Shown piece by piece: positions 55,671 to 64,000 of a DNA stretch of 64,000 bases. Location of the stretch: the NCBI RefSeq assembly GCF_028898945.1, contig NZ_CP118607.1, positions 1,283,501 through 1,347,500 of the forward strand, written 5' to 3'. A model generated the notes under the pieces. That model had not been told where the DNA came from, ran no database searches, and saw nothing but the letters and a program-made list of their open reading frames with translations. A program made the position numbers and the translations under genes. Positions within the stretch are counted from its first letter, which is position 1; each line of letters opens with the position of its first letter. The DNA comes from Pseudomonas sp. PSKL.D1. GTDB lineage: Bacteria > Pseudomonadota > Gammaproteobacteria > Pseudomonadales > Pseudomonadaceae.

Positions 55671-56537
55671 ATGCGTGCCGTAGTCCGTACACTGGTGACC
55701 TTGTGTGTGGTCGTCATTGCCGTTCTGGCTGGCTTCAAGTTGTGGCAGTACTACATGCTCACGCCGTGGACGCGTGATGCCCGGGTGCGCGCCGATGTGG
55801 TGGTCATTGCGCCGGACGTGTCCGGCTGGGTGCGTGAGTTGAAGGTTCAGGACAACCAGCAGGTCAAGGCTGGCGACTTGTTGATGAGCATCGATCGCGA
55901 ACGCTTCAAGGCCGCGTTCGACCAGGCCAGTGCCGTGGCTGACACCCGGGCGCAACAGCTGCACCTGCGTGAGCGAGAGGCGGCGCGGCGCACGGCGCTG
56001 GGCCCCGAGGCAATCAGCGCCGAGTTGCGTGAAAACGCCCAGATCAACGCCGCCATTGCGCGCGGCGAACTGCAGGAAGCCAAGGCACAGTTGGAGGTTG
56101 CCAAAATCAACCTGGCACGCAGTGAAGTGCGCGCGCCGCGCGACGGCCATATCACCAACCTGCGCCTGGCGCAGGGTAACTACGTGAACACCGGCGAGTC
56201 GGTGATGGCGCTGGTGGATGACGCCACCTTCTATATTCAGGCCTATTTCGAAGAAACAAAACTGCCGCGCATACGCGTGGGCGATTCGGTGAAGGTGTGG
56301 CTGATGGGGGCGGGCGAGGCAATGCAAGGCCATGTGCAGAGCATTGGCCGCGGGATCACCGACAGCAACAGCAACCCCGACAGCCAGTTGCTGCCCGAGG
56401 TCGAGCCAACATTCAACTGGGTGCGCCTGGCGCAGCGCATCCCGGTGCGCATCCGGCTGGACCAGATCCCGGAAGGCGTGCACCTGAGCGCGGGCATGAC
56501 TGCCAGCGTGCAGGTGCATGAGGACGCCCCCGAGTGA
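55671..56537 (+). CDS. HlyD-family periplasmic adaptor of aromatic acid efflux (AaeA-like)
   Basis: 288 residues. N-terminal anchor helix (about 5-24), then YMLTPWTRDARVRADVVVIAPDVSGWV and QVKAGDLLMSIDRERF, a coiled-coil hairpin and the second lipoyl half IRVGDSVKVWLMG. It would link the inner-membrane pump to an outer-membrane channel. AAGGAG lies just upstream of ATG. Third gene of the efflux operon. Confidence 0.92.
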   Translation: MRAVVRTLVTLCVVVIAVLAGFKLWQYYMLTPWTRDARVRADVVVIAPDVSGWVRELKVQDNQQVKAGDLLMSIDRERFKAAFDQASAVADTRAQQLHLREREAARRTALGPEAISAELRENAQINAAIARGELQEAKAQLEVAKINLARSEVRAPRDGHITNLRLAQGNYVNTGESVMALVDDATFYIQAYFEETKLPRIRVGDSVKVWLMGAGEAMQGHVQSIGRGITDSNSNPDSQLLPEVEPTFNWVRLAQRIPVRIRLDQIPEGVHLSAGMTASVQVHEDAPE

Positions 56538-56540
56538 GCG

Positions 56541-57299
56541 TTACAGGAACATGCCGCCCGACACCTCCAGCCGTTGCCCGGTGATCCAGCCGTTGCCGTC
56601 TTCCAGCAGCAGGGCAATCGCTGCGCCGATGTCATCCGGCAAGCCGACCCGGCCCAAGGCCGTATTGCTGGCGATGTAGTCGTTGACCTGGCGGTTGTCG
56701 CGCACCACGCCGCCGCCAAAGTCGGTCTCGATGGCACCCGGTGCAAGGATGTTGACGCGGATGCCGCGTGCCCCCAGCTCTTTGGCCTGATAACGGGTCA
56801 ACACTTCCATGGCGCCCTTCATGGCCGCATAGGCGGCATAGCCAGGCAGTGCAAAGCGCGCCAGCCCGGACGAAATGTTGACGATGCGCCCACCATCGGC
56901 CAGCAGCGGGAGCATCTGCTGGGTGAGGAAAAACGGCCCTTTGAGCTGAATGTTCATCAACTGGTCGAACTGAGCTTCAGTGGTTTCGGCGAATGGCACG
57001 TTCAAGCCGATGCCGGCATTGTTTACCAGAAAGTCAAAGTGCTCGCGGCCAAATTGTTGCTGCAAGGTTTGGCCGAGGCGCTGGGCAAAATCGGCAAAGC
57101 TGCTGCTGTCGCTGACATCAAGTTTCAGCATCTCGGCTCTGACGCCAGCGGCCTGCAGGTGCCTGGCCACGCTTTGCGCTTCTTCGGCTTTGCTGAGGTA
57201 GGTCCCGATGACGTCAACGCCCCGTTCAGCCAAGTGCTCGGCAGTGTTGCGGCCCAAGCCACGGCTGGCGCCGGTGATCAATGCGATTTTGCGGGTCAT
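56541..57299 (-). CDS. Short-chain dehydrogenase/reductase
   Basis: 252 residues, classical SDR: TGASRGLG cofactor loop, NNAG, catalytic Ser in NISSGL, Y-x3-K as YAAMK, and a C-terminal SGGMFL. The basic residue after the glycine loop suggests NADPH. Substrate unknown. It is divergent from a LysR gene over 110 bp containing a dyad, so that regulator probably controls it. Confidence 0.9.
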   Translation of the reverse strand: MTRKIALITGASRGLGRNTAEHLAERGVDVIGTYLSKAEEAQSVARHLQAAGVRAEMLKLDVSDSSSFADFAQRLGQTLQQQFGREHFDFLVNNAGIGLNVPFAETTEAQFDQLMNIQLKGPFFLTQQMLPLLADGGRIVNISSGLARFALPGYAAYAAMKGAMEVLTRYQAKELGARGIRVNILAPGAIETDFGGGVVRDNRQVNDYIASNTALGRVGLPDDIGAAIALLLEDGNGWITGQRLEVSGGMFL

Positions 57300-57377
57300 G
57301 TCGAATCCCTCATGGGTGGGTGATGAACACAGGTTATTGATCGCCCGCTGGCTGTTAAATCCAGTAAAAATGGAAAT

Positions 57378-57400
57378 ACTGTTCGCGTTGGTCGAACAGT
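57378..57400. promoter_or_regulatory. Candidate LysR-type operator
   Basis: ACTGTTCG-N7-CGAACAGT, perfect 8-bp arms, in the divergent promoter region and ending nine bases before the LysR start codon. It overlaps the regulator's own leader, so autorepression is plausible. Confidence 0.6.
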
Positions 57401-57409
57401 GAGGCGTAA

Positions 57410-58348
57410 ATGAACAAACTTGAATTGCTGCGCACGTTCGTGAGAGTCAGTGAAGTAAGCAGCTTCACCTTGGCCGCCGACAGCCTGGGGCTTCCGCGCT
57501 CCACTGTTTCCGAGCAAATCAGGGCGCTGGAGCAGTTGCTGGGGACGCGGCTGTTCAACCGCACCACGCGGCGGGTGCAGGCAACCCAGGATGGCGCACT
57601 GCTGTACGAGCGCAGCAAAGACCTGCTGTCTGGCATGGACGAAATCGAGAGCCTGTTCCGCGCTGACGATGCCGAGTTGGCGGGTTGCCTGCGCGTCGAC
57701 TTGCCGACCATGATGGCCCGCCGCGTGATCATTCCGGCTTTGCCCGGCTTTCTTGAGCGCTACCCACGCCTTGAAGTTGAGTTGAGCTGCACCGACCGCC
57801 AGGTCGATCTGCTACGCGAGGGCTTTGATTGTGTAATGCGCATCGGCGCCTTGAGCGACCTTGATGTGGTGGCTCGACCTGTCGGGCACCTGAGTATGTG
57901 CAACTGTGCAAGCCCCGCTTACCTTGCTCGGCATGGTGTGCCGCACAAACTTGAAGACCTGGGCCAGCACCGCCTGGTGCATTACGTGCGCACATTGGGC
58001 GGGCACAGCACCGGGTTTGAGTATGTGCGTGATGGCCAGTTGCACAGCCAGGCCATGGCCGGCGGGGTCACGGTCAACAATGCCGAAGCCTACTCGGCGG
58101 CATGCCTGGCCGGCTTGGGGTTGATCCAGGTGCCCAGGGTGGGGGTCATGGAGCACCTTCGTCGAGGGGAGTTGGTTACGGTGATGGACGGCTGGCAGGC
58201 ACAACCGATGCCGGTGTCGTTGTTGTATGCCCGACAGCGCCATGTGCCACGCCGGGTTCAGGCTTTCATGAACTGGTTGGCGGTGCTGCTGGCGCCCGAG
58301 GTCGACCCGCTGGTTGGTGAAAATCTTGGCGGTAAGGCCCGCACCTGA
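57410..58348 (+). CDS. LysR-family transcriptional regulator
   Basis: 312 residues. N-terminal winged helix (MNKLELLRTFVRVSEVSSFTLAADSLGLPRSTVSEQIRALEQLLG, a typical LysR HTH), then the two-subdomain effector region. Subfamily resembles PtxR/DsdC-like regulators of nearby SDR genes. Divergent from the SDR gene; likely regulates it and itself. GAGG lies just upstream of ATG. Confidence 0.93.
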   Translation: MNKLELLRTFVRVSEVSSFTLAADSLGLPRSTVSEQIRALEQLLGTRLFNRTTRRVQATQDGALLYERSKDLLSGMDEIESLFRADDAELAGCLRVDLPTMMARRVIIPALPGFLERYPRLEVELSCTDRQVDLLREGFDCVMRIGALSDLDVVARPVGHLSMCNCASPAYLARHGVPHKLEDLGQHRLVHYVRTLGGHSTGFEYVRDGQLHSQAMAGGVTVNNAEAYSAACLAGLGLIQVPRVGVMEHLRRGELVTVMDGWQAQPMPVSLLYARQRHVPRRVQAFMNWLAVLLAPEVDPLVGENLGGKART

Positions 58349-58434
58349 GTTAGGCTCACGGTGCGCGTTGCCCAGCAGAGGCAGCCGTTTTCGCCTGGCG
58401 TGCGTCACTTTCGTTTTTATCACGAGGTTACGAC

Positions 58435-58755
58435 ATGGCCATCACATCACAGGACATCTGCAGCGCCGCCGATCAACTCAAGGGTTTTGTCGGCTTTCAC
58501 GGCAAGCGTGGCGTCCATATCGTGCGGTTTTCCGAAGACGCGTTCGGCATGGATGTGCCGGACGACAGCATTACCCCTTGCAGCGAATTCGTGTGGCGGC
58601 CCGAAAAAGGGCAGCAGATGGCCTTGTGCCGGGAGCGATTGGCACTGCTGCTGGAGCAGCATGTGGATGACCGGCTGAACATCGGCGAGCCATTGCGCGT
58701 GTATCTGCGGCGCAGCGACCTGCCGGAGATCGTGGCCCAGCGCTCCCCGCTTTAA
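58435..58755 (+). CDS. Conserved small protein, unknown function
   Basis: 106 residues, soluble, no signal peptide: MAITSQDICSAADQLKGFVGFHGKRGVHIVRFSEDAFGMDVPDDS followed by a helical middle and VYLRRSDLPEI. I do not recognise a named domain. GAGG seven bases before ATG and codon use like its neighbours support it. Convergent with the CHASE4 gene, 17 bp apart. Confidence 0.72.
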   Translation: MAITSQDICSAADQLKGFVGFHGKRGVHIVRFSEDAFGMDVPDDSITPCSEFVWRPEKGQQMALCRERLALLLEQHVDDRLNIGEPLRVYLRRSDLPEIVAQRSPL

Positions 58756-58772
58756 ACCGGGTGCCGGGGTGT

Positions 58773-61343
58773 TCAGGAAGCGTCCGCTGCGCGCCCCGGG
58801 GTTTCGTCCAGCAGCCGTTCGAATGCCGCCCGTTCCAGCGGCTTGCTCAGGAAAAACCCCTGTACTTCGTGGCAGCGGTCGCCTTCAAGCGCCTTCAGTT
58901 GCTGCTCGGTTTCCACGCCCTCGGCCGTGACGGTCAGCCCCATCGCCTCGCCCAGGTTGATGATCGCTTGCACCACGGCGCGGTCGTTGCTGCCGGGGTT
59001 GCCCAGGCCTGCGATGAAACGTTTGTCGATCTTGATGCTGTCGAAGGGGTAGGTGCGCAGGTAGCCCAGGGACGAATAGCCCGTGCCGAAGTCGTCCATG
59101 TTCAGGCGCACGCCTAGCTCTTTGAGCGCGAGCATGGTGCCCAGCGCACCTTCGATGTCGTTGAGCATTACGTTTTCGGTGATTTCCAGTTCCAGGCGTT
59201 GAGCGGGGAAGCCGGTTTCCATGAGGATGTCGCGCACATCGGCAACCACATCGCTGCGCAAGAACTGCGCCGGTGACAGGTTCACCGACACGATGAGGTG
59301 GCCAGGCCAGCCTTGTGCGCATCGGCAGGCCTCGTGCAGCACCCAGCGGCCCAGGGTCACGATCAGCTCGCTTTGCTCGGCCAGCCTGATGAAAGTATCC
59401 GGGCCAAGCAGCCCCTCCTGCGGGTGGCGCCAGCGCAGCAACGCTTCGACCGAGACGATGCGCAAATCGCCCATGCGGTAACGGGGTTGGTAGTAAAGGA
59501 CGAACTCGTTGTTCTTCAGGGCGCGGCGCAGGTCGTTTTCCAGTTGGCGACGGTACTGGATCTGCTGGTTCATCTCGGCGGCAAAATAACGCCAGGTGTT
59601 TTTGCCGTCGGCCTTGGCCTGGTAGAGGGCGATGTCCGCGCAGCGGATCAATTCCCCGGCATCGAACCCTTGCGTACGCGTTTGGGCAATGCCGATACTG
59701 GCGCCGACATGCAGCAGCTGGTCCTCGTACGGGATGGGTTGTTGCAGCAATTCGATCAGGCGTTTGCACAATTTGTCGATTTCGACCCGGTTATCCATGC
59801 CGGCAAGCACCAGCACGAATTCATCGCCCCCCAGCCGGGCGACCAGGTCCCCGTCGCGGGTGGTGTCGCGCAGGCGCGCCGCTACCTCCTGCAGCACGGC
59901 ATCACCTGCCGGGTGGCCGAGGGAGTCATTGATGGGTTTGAAGTTGTCCAGGTCGAGCAGCAGCAAGGTCAAGGGAGGTGACTCGTTGCCCCGTAACAGC
60001 ACCTGCTCCAGGTGCCTGGCAAGTTTGTTGCGGTTGGCAAGGCCTGTTAGCGGGTCGTGCAGCGACAGGTGCTGGATGCGCGCATGGGCGGCAACCTCAT
60101 CGGTGATGTCGCTGGCTGTGCCGCGGTAGCCTGTAAGCTTGCCGTCATACACGATGGCGCGGGCCGAAACGCGGCAGAAACGATTCTGGCCATTGTGGTC
60201 GCGATAGGCGCAGCGCAGGTTGGCGGGTTGCTCGCTGTCGGCCTCGGCCTGAGCGTCTAACCAGGGCGACAGGGGGGTAGTTTCGCAACTGAGCAGTTGA
60301 TTGAGCGGTTGGCCAAGCCACATGTCGACCGGGTCACCCGTCACCCTGACGAAGCGTTGCGACAGGTAAGTCAGACGCTGGTGGCGGTCGGTTTCCCAGA
60401 TCCAGTCGGAGGCCGCTTCCGCCACCGCGCGAAAACGCTGCTCGCTGGCTTCGAGGGCGAGATTGCTCTGTTGCAGCTTTTGCACGCTCTGGTCGATGGC
60501 CGCAGAGCTGCGCAGGGCATGGCGGAACAGGTACAGCATCACCAGGCCCAGTATCAGCAGCGCACACAGCAGCGGCGGCAACACCGCCCATAGAAGCTGG
60601 CGCCCTGGCAATGGGCTGGTCCAGGCCAGGTAATAGCCCGTATCACCCAAGGCAATGCGTTGGTGCCCTTGGCTGTCATGCGTGGTTTTTTCGACGTGCA
60701 TGTCAGCAAGGCCGGCCCCGGCACCCATGCGGGTAAGCTTCGGTTCAGTGAGCTGGTCGATAAACAGCATGACGGGCGTATGGCTCACTTCCGCCAGTGT
60801 CACGTCCCTGTCGGGGCGCACGGCCGCGGCGGTTAGCACGGCTGGCCAGCCATTGAACAGCACGAAGCGGGTGACCTGCTCGCGCGCGCTTGCGGCGTTG
60901 CGGGCGTCGGCAATGATCGTTGCCAACGGTGCGTCCATGAAACTGCTGGCGGCCGCCTGGCTGGGGGCGCCTTTGAACAATGCGTAGGTGGTGCGCTGAT
61001 CGTCGACGACAAACACGCCTTCATAGCCGCTGGCACTGTACAGCGACTCCCCGACGTTCTTTTCCTGGTAGGCCCATTGCCAATCCACCTTGCCGGCAAG
61101 GTGCTCGTAGGCGGCGTCCCACACGGCGTAACTGGAAAGGAACTGGCGTGAGGCCTGCAGGCGTTGTTCGAGCGCCTGGTTGGCGTGGAAGGCACTGCGT
61201 TGCTGCTCCTGGTTATCCAGCGTGGCGGCAATATTGAACAGGGCCCCCAGCGTTACCAGGCAGGCAAAACCGAATACGGCGCAAAAACCGGCGATCAGGC
61301 GCCGAACCTGTAGGCGAGGGGTGGGGCTGGCGGTCCTGGCCAT
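58773..61343 (-). CDS. CHASE4-PAS-GGDEF-EAL c-di-GMP protein
   Basis: 856 residues. TM helix at about 18-40, periplasmic CHASE4 domain (SYAVWDAAYEHL, about 45-250), second TM near 255-275, PAS (about 300-425), GGDEF (RLGGDEF, preceded by RDGD as an inhibitory site) and EAL (SVEALLRWRHP, DDFGTGYSS). Both enzymatic motifs are intact, so net activity cannot be predicted. AAGGAG precedes ATG. It follows the MASE2 cyclase gene on the same strand by 55 bp. Confidence 0.93.
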   Translation of the reverse strand: MARTASPTPRLQVRRLIAGFCAVFGFACLVTLGALFNIAATLDNQEQQRSAFHANQALEQRLQASRQFLSSYAVWDAAYEHLAGKVDWQWAYQEKNVGESLYSASGYEGVFVVDDQRTTYALFKGAPSQAAASSFMDAPLATIIADARNAASAREQVTRFVLFNGWPAVLTAAAVRPDRDVTLAEVSHTPVMLFIDQLTEPKLTRMGAGAGLADMHVEKTTHDSQGHQRIALGDTGYYLAWTSPLPGRQLLWAVLPPLLCALLILGLVMLYLFRHALRSSAAIDQSVQKLQQSNLALEASEQRFRAVAEAASDWIWETDRHQRLTYLSQRFVRVTGDPVDMWLGQPLNQLLSCETTPLSPWLDAQAEADSEQPANLRCAYRDHNGQNRFCRVSARAIVYDGKLTGYRGTASDITDEVAAHARIQHLSLHDPLTGLANRNKLARHLEQVLLRGNESPPLTLLLLDLDNFKPINDSLGHPAGDAVLQEVAARLRDTTRDGDLVARLGGDEFVLVLAGMDNRVEIDKLCKRLIELLQQPIPYEDQLLHVGASIGIAQTRTQGFDAGELIRCADIALYQAKADGKNTWRYFAAEMNQQIQYRRQLENDLRRALKNNEFVLYYQPRYRMGDLRIVSVEALLRWRHPQEGLLGPDTFIRLAEQSELIVTLGRWVLHEACRCAQGWPGHLIVSVNLSPAQFLRSDVVADVRDILMETGFPAQRLELEITENVMLNDIEGALGTMLALKELGVRLNMDDFGTGYSSLGYLRTYPFDSIKIDKRFIAGLGNPGSNDRAVVQAIINLGEAMGLTVTAEGVETEQQLKALEGDRCHEVQGFFLSKPLERAAFERLLDETPGRAADAS

Positions 61344-61398
61344 GCGTGCGCAACTCCTTGGCGAACTGCTACCCCCTCTACATGATCAGCAAGGGGTT

Positions 61399-62472
61399 TC
61401 AGTCAGGATAGGCCAGCTTGAGCGGGGCGGCTGCGCCATCGGCAAAATTGACCTGATCGCGGCCACGGTGTTTGGCACCGTAGAGGGCTTTGTCGGCTTG
61501 TTCAAGCCAATGCTCGGGGGAATCGAGTTCGGGGTGGAAGGCCGAAAGGCCTATGCTCAGGCTGATGCGCAAGTGCGGCAATTGGGGTGTGCGGTAGCTG
61601 GCAACCTGTTCACGCAAGCGGTCCATGGCCTGGCAGGCCTGCGCTTCAGTCGTGCCGGGCAGAATCACGCAGAATTCGTCGCCCCCATAACGGCCGGCCT
61701 GGTCGACCTCGCGCAGGTTGCGTTTGAGTTCTTCGCTCAGCTGGCGCAGCACGCAGTCACCTACCACGTGGCCGAAGGTGTCGTTGATGGTCTTGAAATG
61801 ATCGACATCGATGAGGGCAATCACTGCCGGTAGCTGTTGCTGCTGGCAGGCCTGAAACTTCAACAGCAACAGGTCCTTCCAGGCGCCGTGGTTGAGCAGC
61901 CCGGTCAGGCTGTCGGTACGGCTGAGGGCGCTGAGGCGCCGTTTGTGCTCGGCAAGCTTGATCGCCAGCCGATAGCACACCCAGCCCAATGCCAATGGGT
62001 ATAGCGTCAACATGGGCAGGCAGGCATAAACCTGCAGGGGGGTAGCCGTCAATTGCAGGCCGGTGCCCAGCAGGGCCGTGCACAGCAACATGCCTGCCAT
62101 TTGTGCCACCACCCCCTGCACCACAAGGCGCTTGCCGCCAGCGGCCACGTTATTCATGGTCATCATCGACAGTACGGTAACGACGGGCAAAGGATTGAAA
62201 TGCATGGCGGCAGTCCAGAAGCCGCCCATCAGCGAGTCCAGCAGCAGGTTGCGCCGCTCTGCCTGGTATGGCTGTGCAGAGCGCATTGCCCACTGGTAAG
62301 CCGCGTGAGGCCAGAGAAGGCCGTTGAACAGCAGCAAGCCCCAGACCCAGGAGGGGGGCGACAGCGGTGCCACAGCTGCAGCTACACTGAACAAGCCGAT
62401 GCCCAGGCCGATGCAGCGCGGCACGTAGATGCGCTTTACAAATGAAAGTCCCTTGCCGCTGCGGTTGTCCAT
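61399..62472 (-). CDS. MASE2-GGDEF diguanylate cyclase (AdrA/DgcC-like)
   Basis: 357 residues. MASE2 membrane domain with about five helices over residues 14-175 (VKRIYVPRCIGLGIGLFSVAA start), then a GGDEF domain with RYGGDEF and an intact I-site REVD five residues before it. It makes c-di-GMP and is probably product-inhibited. In enterics the MASE2 cyclase drives cellulose synthesis. Its ribosome binding site is weak. Upstream of and same strand as the CHASE4 protein. Confidence 0.93.
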   Translation of the reverse strand: MDNRSGKGLSFVKRIYVPRCIGLGIGLFSVAAAVAPLSPPSWVWGLLLFNGLLWPHAAYQWAMRSAQPYQAERRNLLLDSLMGGFWTAAMHFNPLPVVTVLSMMTMNNVAAGGKRLVVQGVVAQMAGMLLCTALLGTGLQLTATPLQVYACLPMLTLYPLALGWVCYRLAIKLAEHKRRLSALSRTDSLTGLLNHGAWKDLLLLKFQACQQQQLPAVIALIDVDHFKTINDTFGHVVGDCVLRQLSEELKRNLREVDQAGRYGGDEFCVILPGTTEAQACQAMDRLREQVASYRTPQLPHLRISLSIGLSAFHPELDSPEHWLEQADKALYGAKHRGRDQVNFADGAAAPLKLAYPD

Positions 62473-62602
62473 GATCGTCGTCGTTCTTCTGCCGTGGCGC
62501 CGGTTATCGCATAACTCACGTGAATATTGTTGAACAACGTTTCATCGCCGAAAAATGACCTTGCAAGCCAATTCACGGTTGATGCGACCACTGTGGGGTA
62601 AC

Positions 62603-63697
62603 ATGAAGGCCTTCCTCTTGCTTGGAGTGCTGTTGCTCATGACACCCATGGAGAGCTCCGCCGGCGATTCGGCGCCACAGCGGGACGGACGTTTTCACAA
62701 TCAGGCCAGCCTGCCGCAGGATGGTGTGCTGAAGAAGTTGCGCATTGGCTTGAAGTACCTGTTTTTGCGCAAGCCACCCGAAACACGGCCTGATAAACCC
62801 ATCAGCGTGCAGCCGATGACGCGGGTACAGCTGCTGGATGCGCCTGATCACAGCCTGTGGCGCCTGGGGCATTCCACGGTACTGCTGAAGTTGCGAGGGC
62901 GCTTCTTTATTACCGACCCGGTGTTCGCCGAGCGCGCCTCGCCTGTGCAGTGGGCCGGGCCGTTGCGCTTCCATGCGCCACCTTTGGGGCTGAATGATTT
63001 ACCGCCGCTGGCGGCGGTCATTTTGTCCCATGATCATTTTGATCATCTGGATGAACAGACCATACGCCAATTGGCCCCTCGCACCGAGCGGTTTTTGGCG
63101 CCGTTGGGCGTGGGGGACCTGCTGGTCGAATGGGGCGTGCCTGCAGCCAAAGTCACGCAACTGGACTGGTGGCAGGAGAGTGAAGTGGAGGGGGTACGGT
63201 TCGTGGCCACCCCGGCACAGCATTTTTCCGGGCGTGGATTGTTTGACAGCAACCGGCGGCTGTGGGCTTCGTGGGTTGTGATCGACGACCAGATGAAAGT
63301 GTTCTTCAGCGGCGACACAGGTTATTTCGACGGTTTTCGTGCGATAGGTGAGCGCTTTGGGCCGTTTGACCTGACGCTGATCGAAACCGGCGCCTATAAC
63401 GTGGCTTGGCCAAGCGTGCACATGCAGCCGGAACAGAGCCTGCAGGCCCACCTTGATTTGCGCGGTCGCTGGATGCTGCCGATCCATAATGGCACGTTCG
63501 ACTTGTCGACCCACAGCTGGCAGGAACCCTTCGAGCGCATCGTCGCGTTGGCTGCACAGGCGCAAGTACGCTTGACCACGCCTCAGATGGGCGAGCGGGT
63601 AAGCCTCGACTCTCCCCATGAAGGCCAGAACTGGTGGCAGCCCCGGCCTGCGCGTGAGCAGGGCAGAGGCAAGGCGCGCGCGGTGGCTGCGCGCTGA
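62603..63697 (+). CDS. Exported MBL-fold hydrolase (NAPE-PLD/UlaG-like)
   Basis: 364 residues from ATG 62603, which gives a signal peptide (MKAFLLLGVLLLMTPMESSAG) after GGGG. An ATG at 62555 would add 16 residues; I keep the signal-peptide start but am not certain. Metal motif SHDHFDHLD, then LIETGAYN and the C-terminal LPIHNGTFDLS match the N-acylphosphatidylethanolamine phospholipase D-like MBL group. Substrate unknown; probably periplasmic. Confidence 0.85.
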   Translation: MKAFLLLGVLLLMTPMESSAGDSAPQRDGRFHNQASLPQDGVLKKLRIGLKYLFLRKPPETRPDKPISVQPMTRVQLLDAPDHSLWRLGHSTVLLKLRGRFFITDPVFAERASPVQWAGPLRFHAPPLGLNDLPPLAAVILSHDHFDHLDEQTIRQLAPRTERFLAPLGVGDLLVEWGVPAAKVTQLDWWQESEVEGVRFVATPAQHFSGRGLFDSNRRLWASWVVIDDQMKVFFSGDTGYFDGFRAIGERFGPFDLTLIETGAYNVAWPSVHMQPEQSLQAHLDLRGRWMLPIHNGTFDLSTHSWQEPFERIVALAAQAQVRLTTPQMGERVSLDSPHEGQNWWQPRPAREQGRGKARAVAAR

Positions 63698-63700
63698 GTT

Positions 63701-64000
63701 TCAGTGCGCGTTGCCCTGTTTATCGTTACGGTCCTGCTTTTCATCTTTTAACAGTTTGGAGGGCGGTTTGCCGCTGTCGCTGCGTACCTGGGCGTGGCTG
63801 ATCAAGGCAAAGATGAAGCTGCCCCCGATGATGTTGCCGGCCAGGGTCGGCAGGGCGAATTGCATCCAGAAGGCCTGCCAAGTCTGCTCGCCCGCCCACA
63901 CCAGGTAGGACACCTCGACCGAACCTACGACGATATGGGTGAAGTCGCCCAGGGCCATCAGGTAGGTGACCATCAGGATGATCCAGATTTTGGCGTGCTC
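63701..64000 (-). CDS. Formate/nitrite transporter family, C-terminal part (partial at window end)
   Basis: The minus-strand frame is open from the window end to TGA at 63701-63703, giving 99 residues. HAKIWIILMVTYLMALGDFTHIVVGSVEVSYLVW and TLAGNIIGGSFIFALISHAQV match the last helices of FNT channels such as FocA and NirC, followed by a 30-residue charged cytoplasmic tail. The N-terminus lies outside the window. It is convergent with the MBL gene, three bases between stops. Confidence 0.88.
   Translation of the reverse strand, partial: EHAKIWIILMVTYLMALGDFTHIVVGSVEVSYLVWAGEQTWQAFWMQFALPTLAGNIIGGSFIFALISHAQVRSDSGKPPSKLLKDEKQDRNDKQGNAH

Overview
The window (about 62 % G+C by eye) looks like the chromosome of a Pseudomonas putida-group bacterium. 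The evidence is the mix of Pseudomonas-type genes (a complete bra branched-chain amino acid transporter, a PA3496-type small protein upstream-linked to nth and rnf, RapA, DUF6231, CcoM, a MucR-like MHYT-GGDEF-EAL protein) together with REP palindromes built on GTAGGAGCGG. I see no phage, plasmid, transposase, rRNA, tRNA or CRISPR array. Most of the window is ordinary core genome; the unusual parts are local.

Layout. 1-2.6 kb: the end of argG, a two-TM protein of unknown function, and a BvgA-like orphan response regulator whose upstream DNA holds a perfect BvgA-type inverted heptad. 2.7-6 kb: an overlapping operon rnfA-rnfD-rnfG-rnfE-nth in which rnfB and rnfC are absent and the intramembrane iron-sulphur ligands of RnfA/RnfE are mostly lost. 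6-10.5 kb: metG, apbC/mrp, a cold-shock gene and dcd. 10.6-17.9 kb: the ligase-associated DNA-repair cluster (MBL exonuclease, ATP-dependent DNA ligase, Lhr-Core helicase, PdeM phosphoesterase), split by an AstE/M14-like hydrolase. 18-23.6 kb: a penicillin-acylase-family lipoprotein, a His-rich SEC-C protein, a LEA14-like lipoprotein, an acyltransferase, a YchJ protein and DUF6231.

23.7-36 kb: two tandem OmpA/TSP3-repeat lipoproteins separated by a 146-bp inverted-repeat element, DUF1145, a four-TM CopD-like protein, dinG, an exported agarase-like glycoside hydrolase, a class-C beta-lactamase-fold hydrolase, a third OmpA lipoprotein with a histone-like Lys/Ala tail, pdxH, slyB and a large flavoprotein. 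36.2-39.4 kb: an A+T-richer island with two halovibrin-like secreted-protein paralogues, the first broken by one in-frame stop. 39.5-44.8 kb: braC-braD-braE-braF-braG with a hairpin after braC and a 16-bp palindrome upstream.

44.8-64 kb: DUF2288, a 3-hydroxyisobutyrate-dehydrogenase-family enzyme whose 3' end overlaps a convergent MHYT-GGDEF-EAL gene, rapA, several small proteins including ccoM behind two ANR/FNR-type boxes, an AaeB-AaeX-AaeA-like aromatic-acid efflux operon, a divergent SDR/LysR pair around a dyad, two more c-di-GMP enzymes (CHASE4-PAS-GGDEF-EAL and MASE2-GGDEF), an exported MBL hydrolase and the end of a formate/nitrite transporter. The strongest leads are the reduced Rnf operon, the BvgA-like regulator with its matching palindrome, and the ccoM promoter. 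All functional assignments come from reading motifs and remembered family features; no database search was run.
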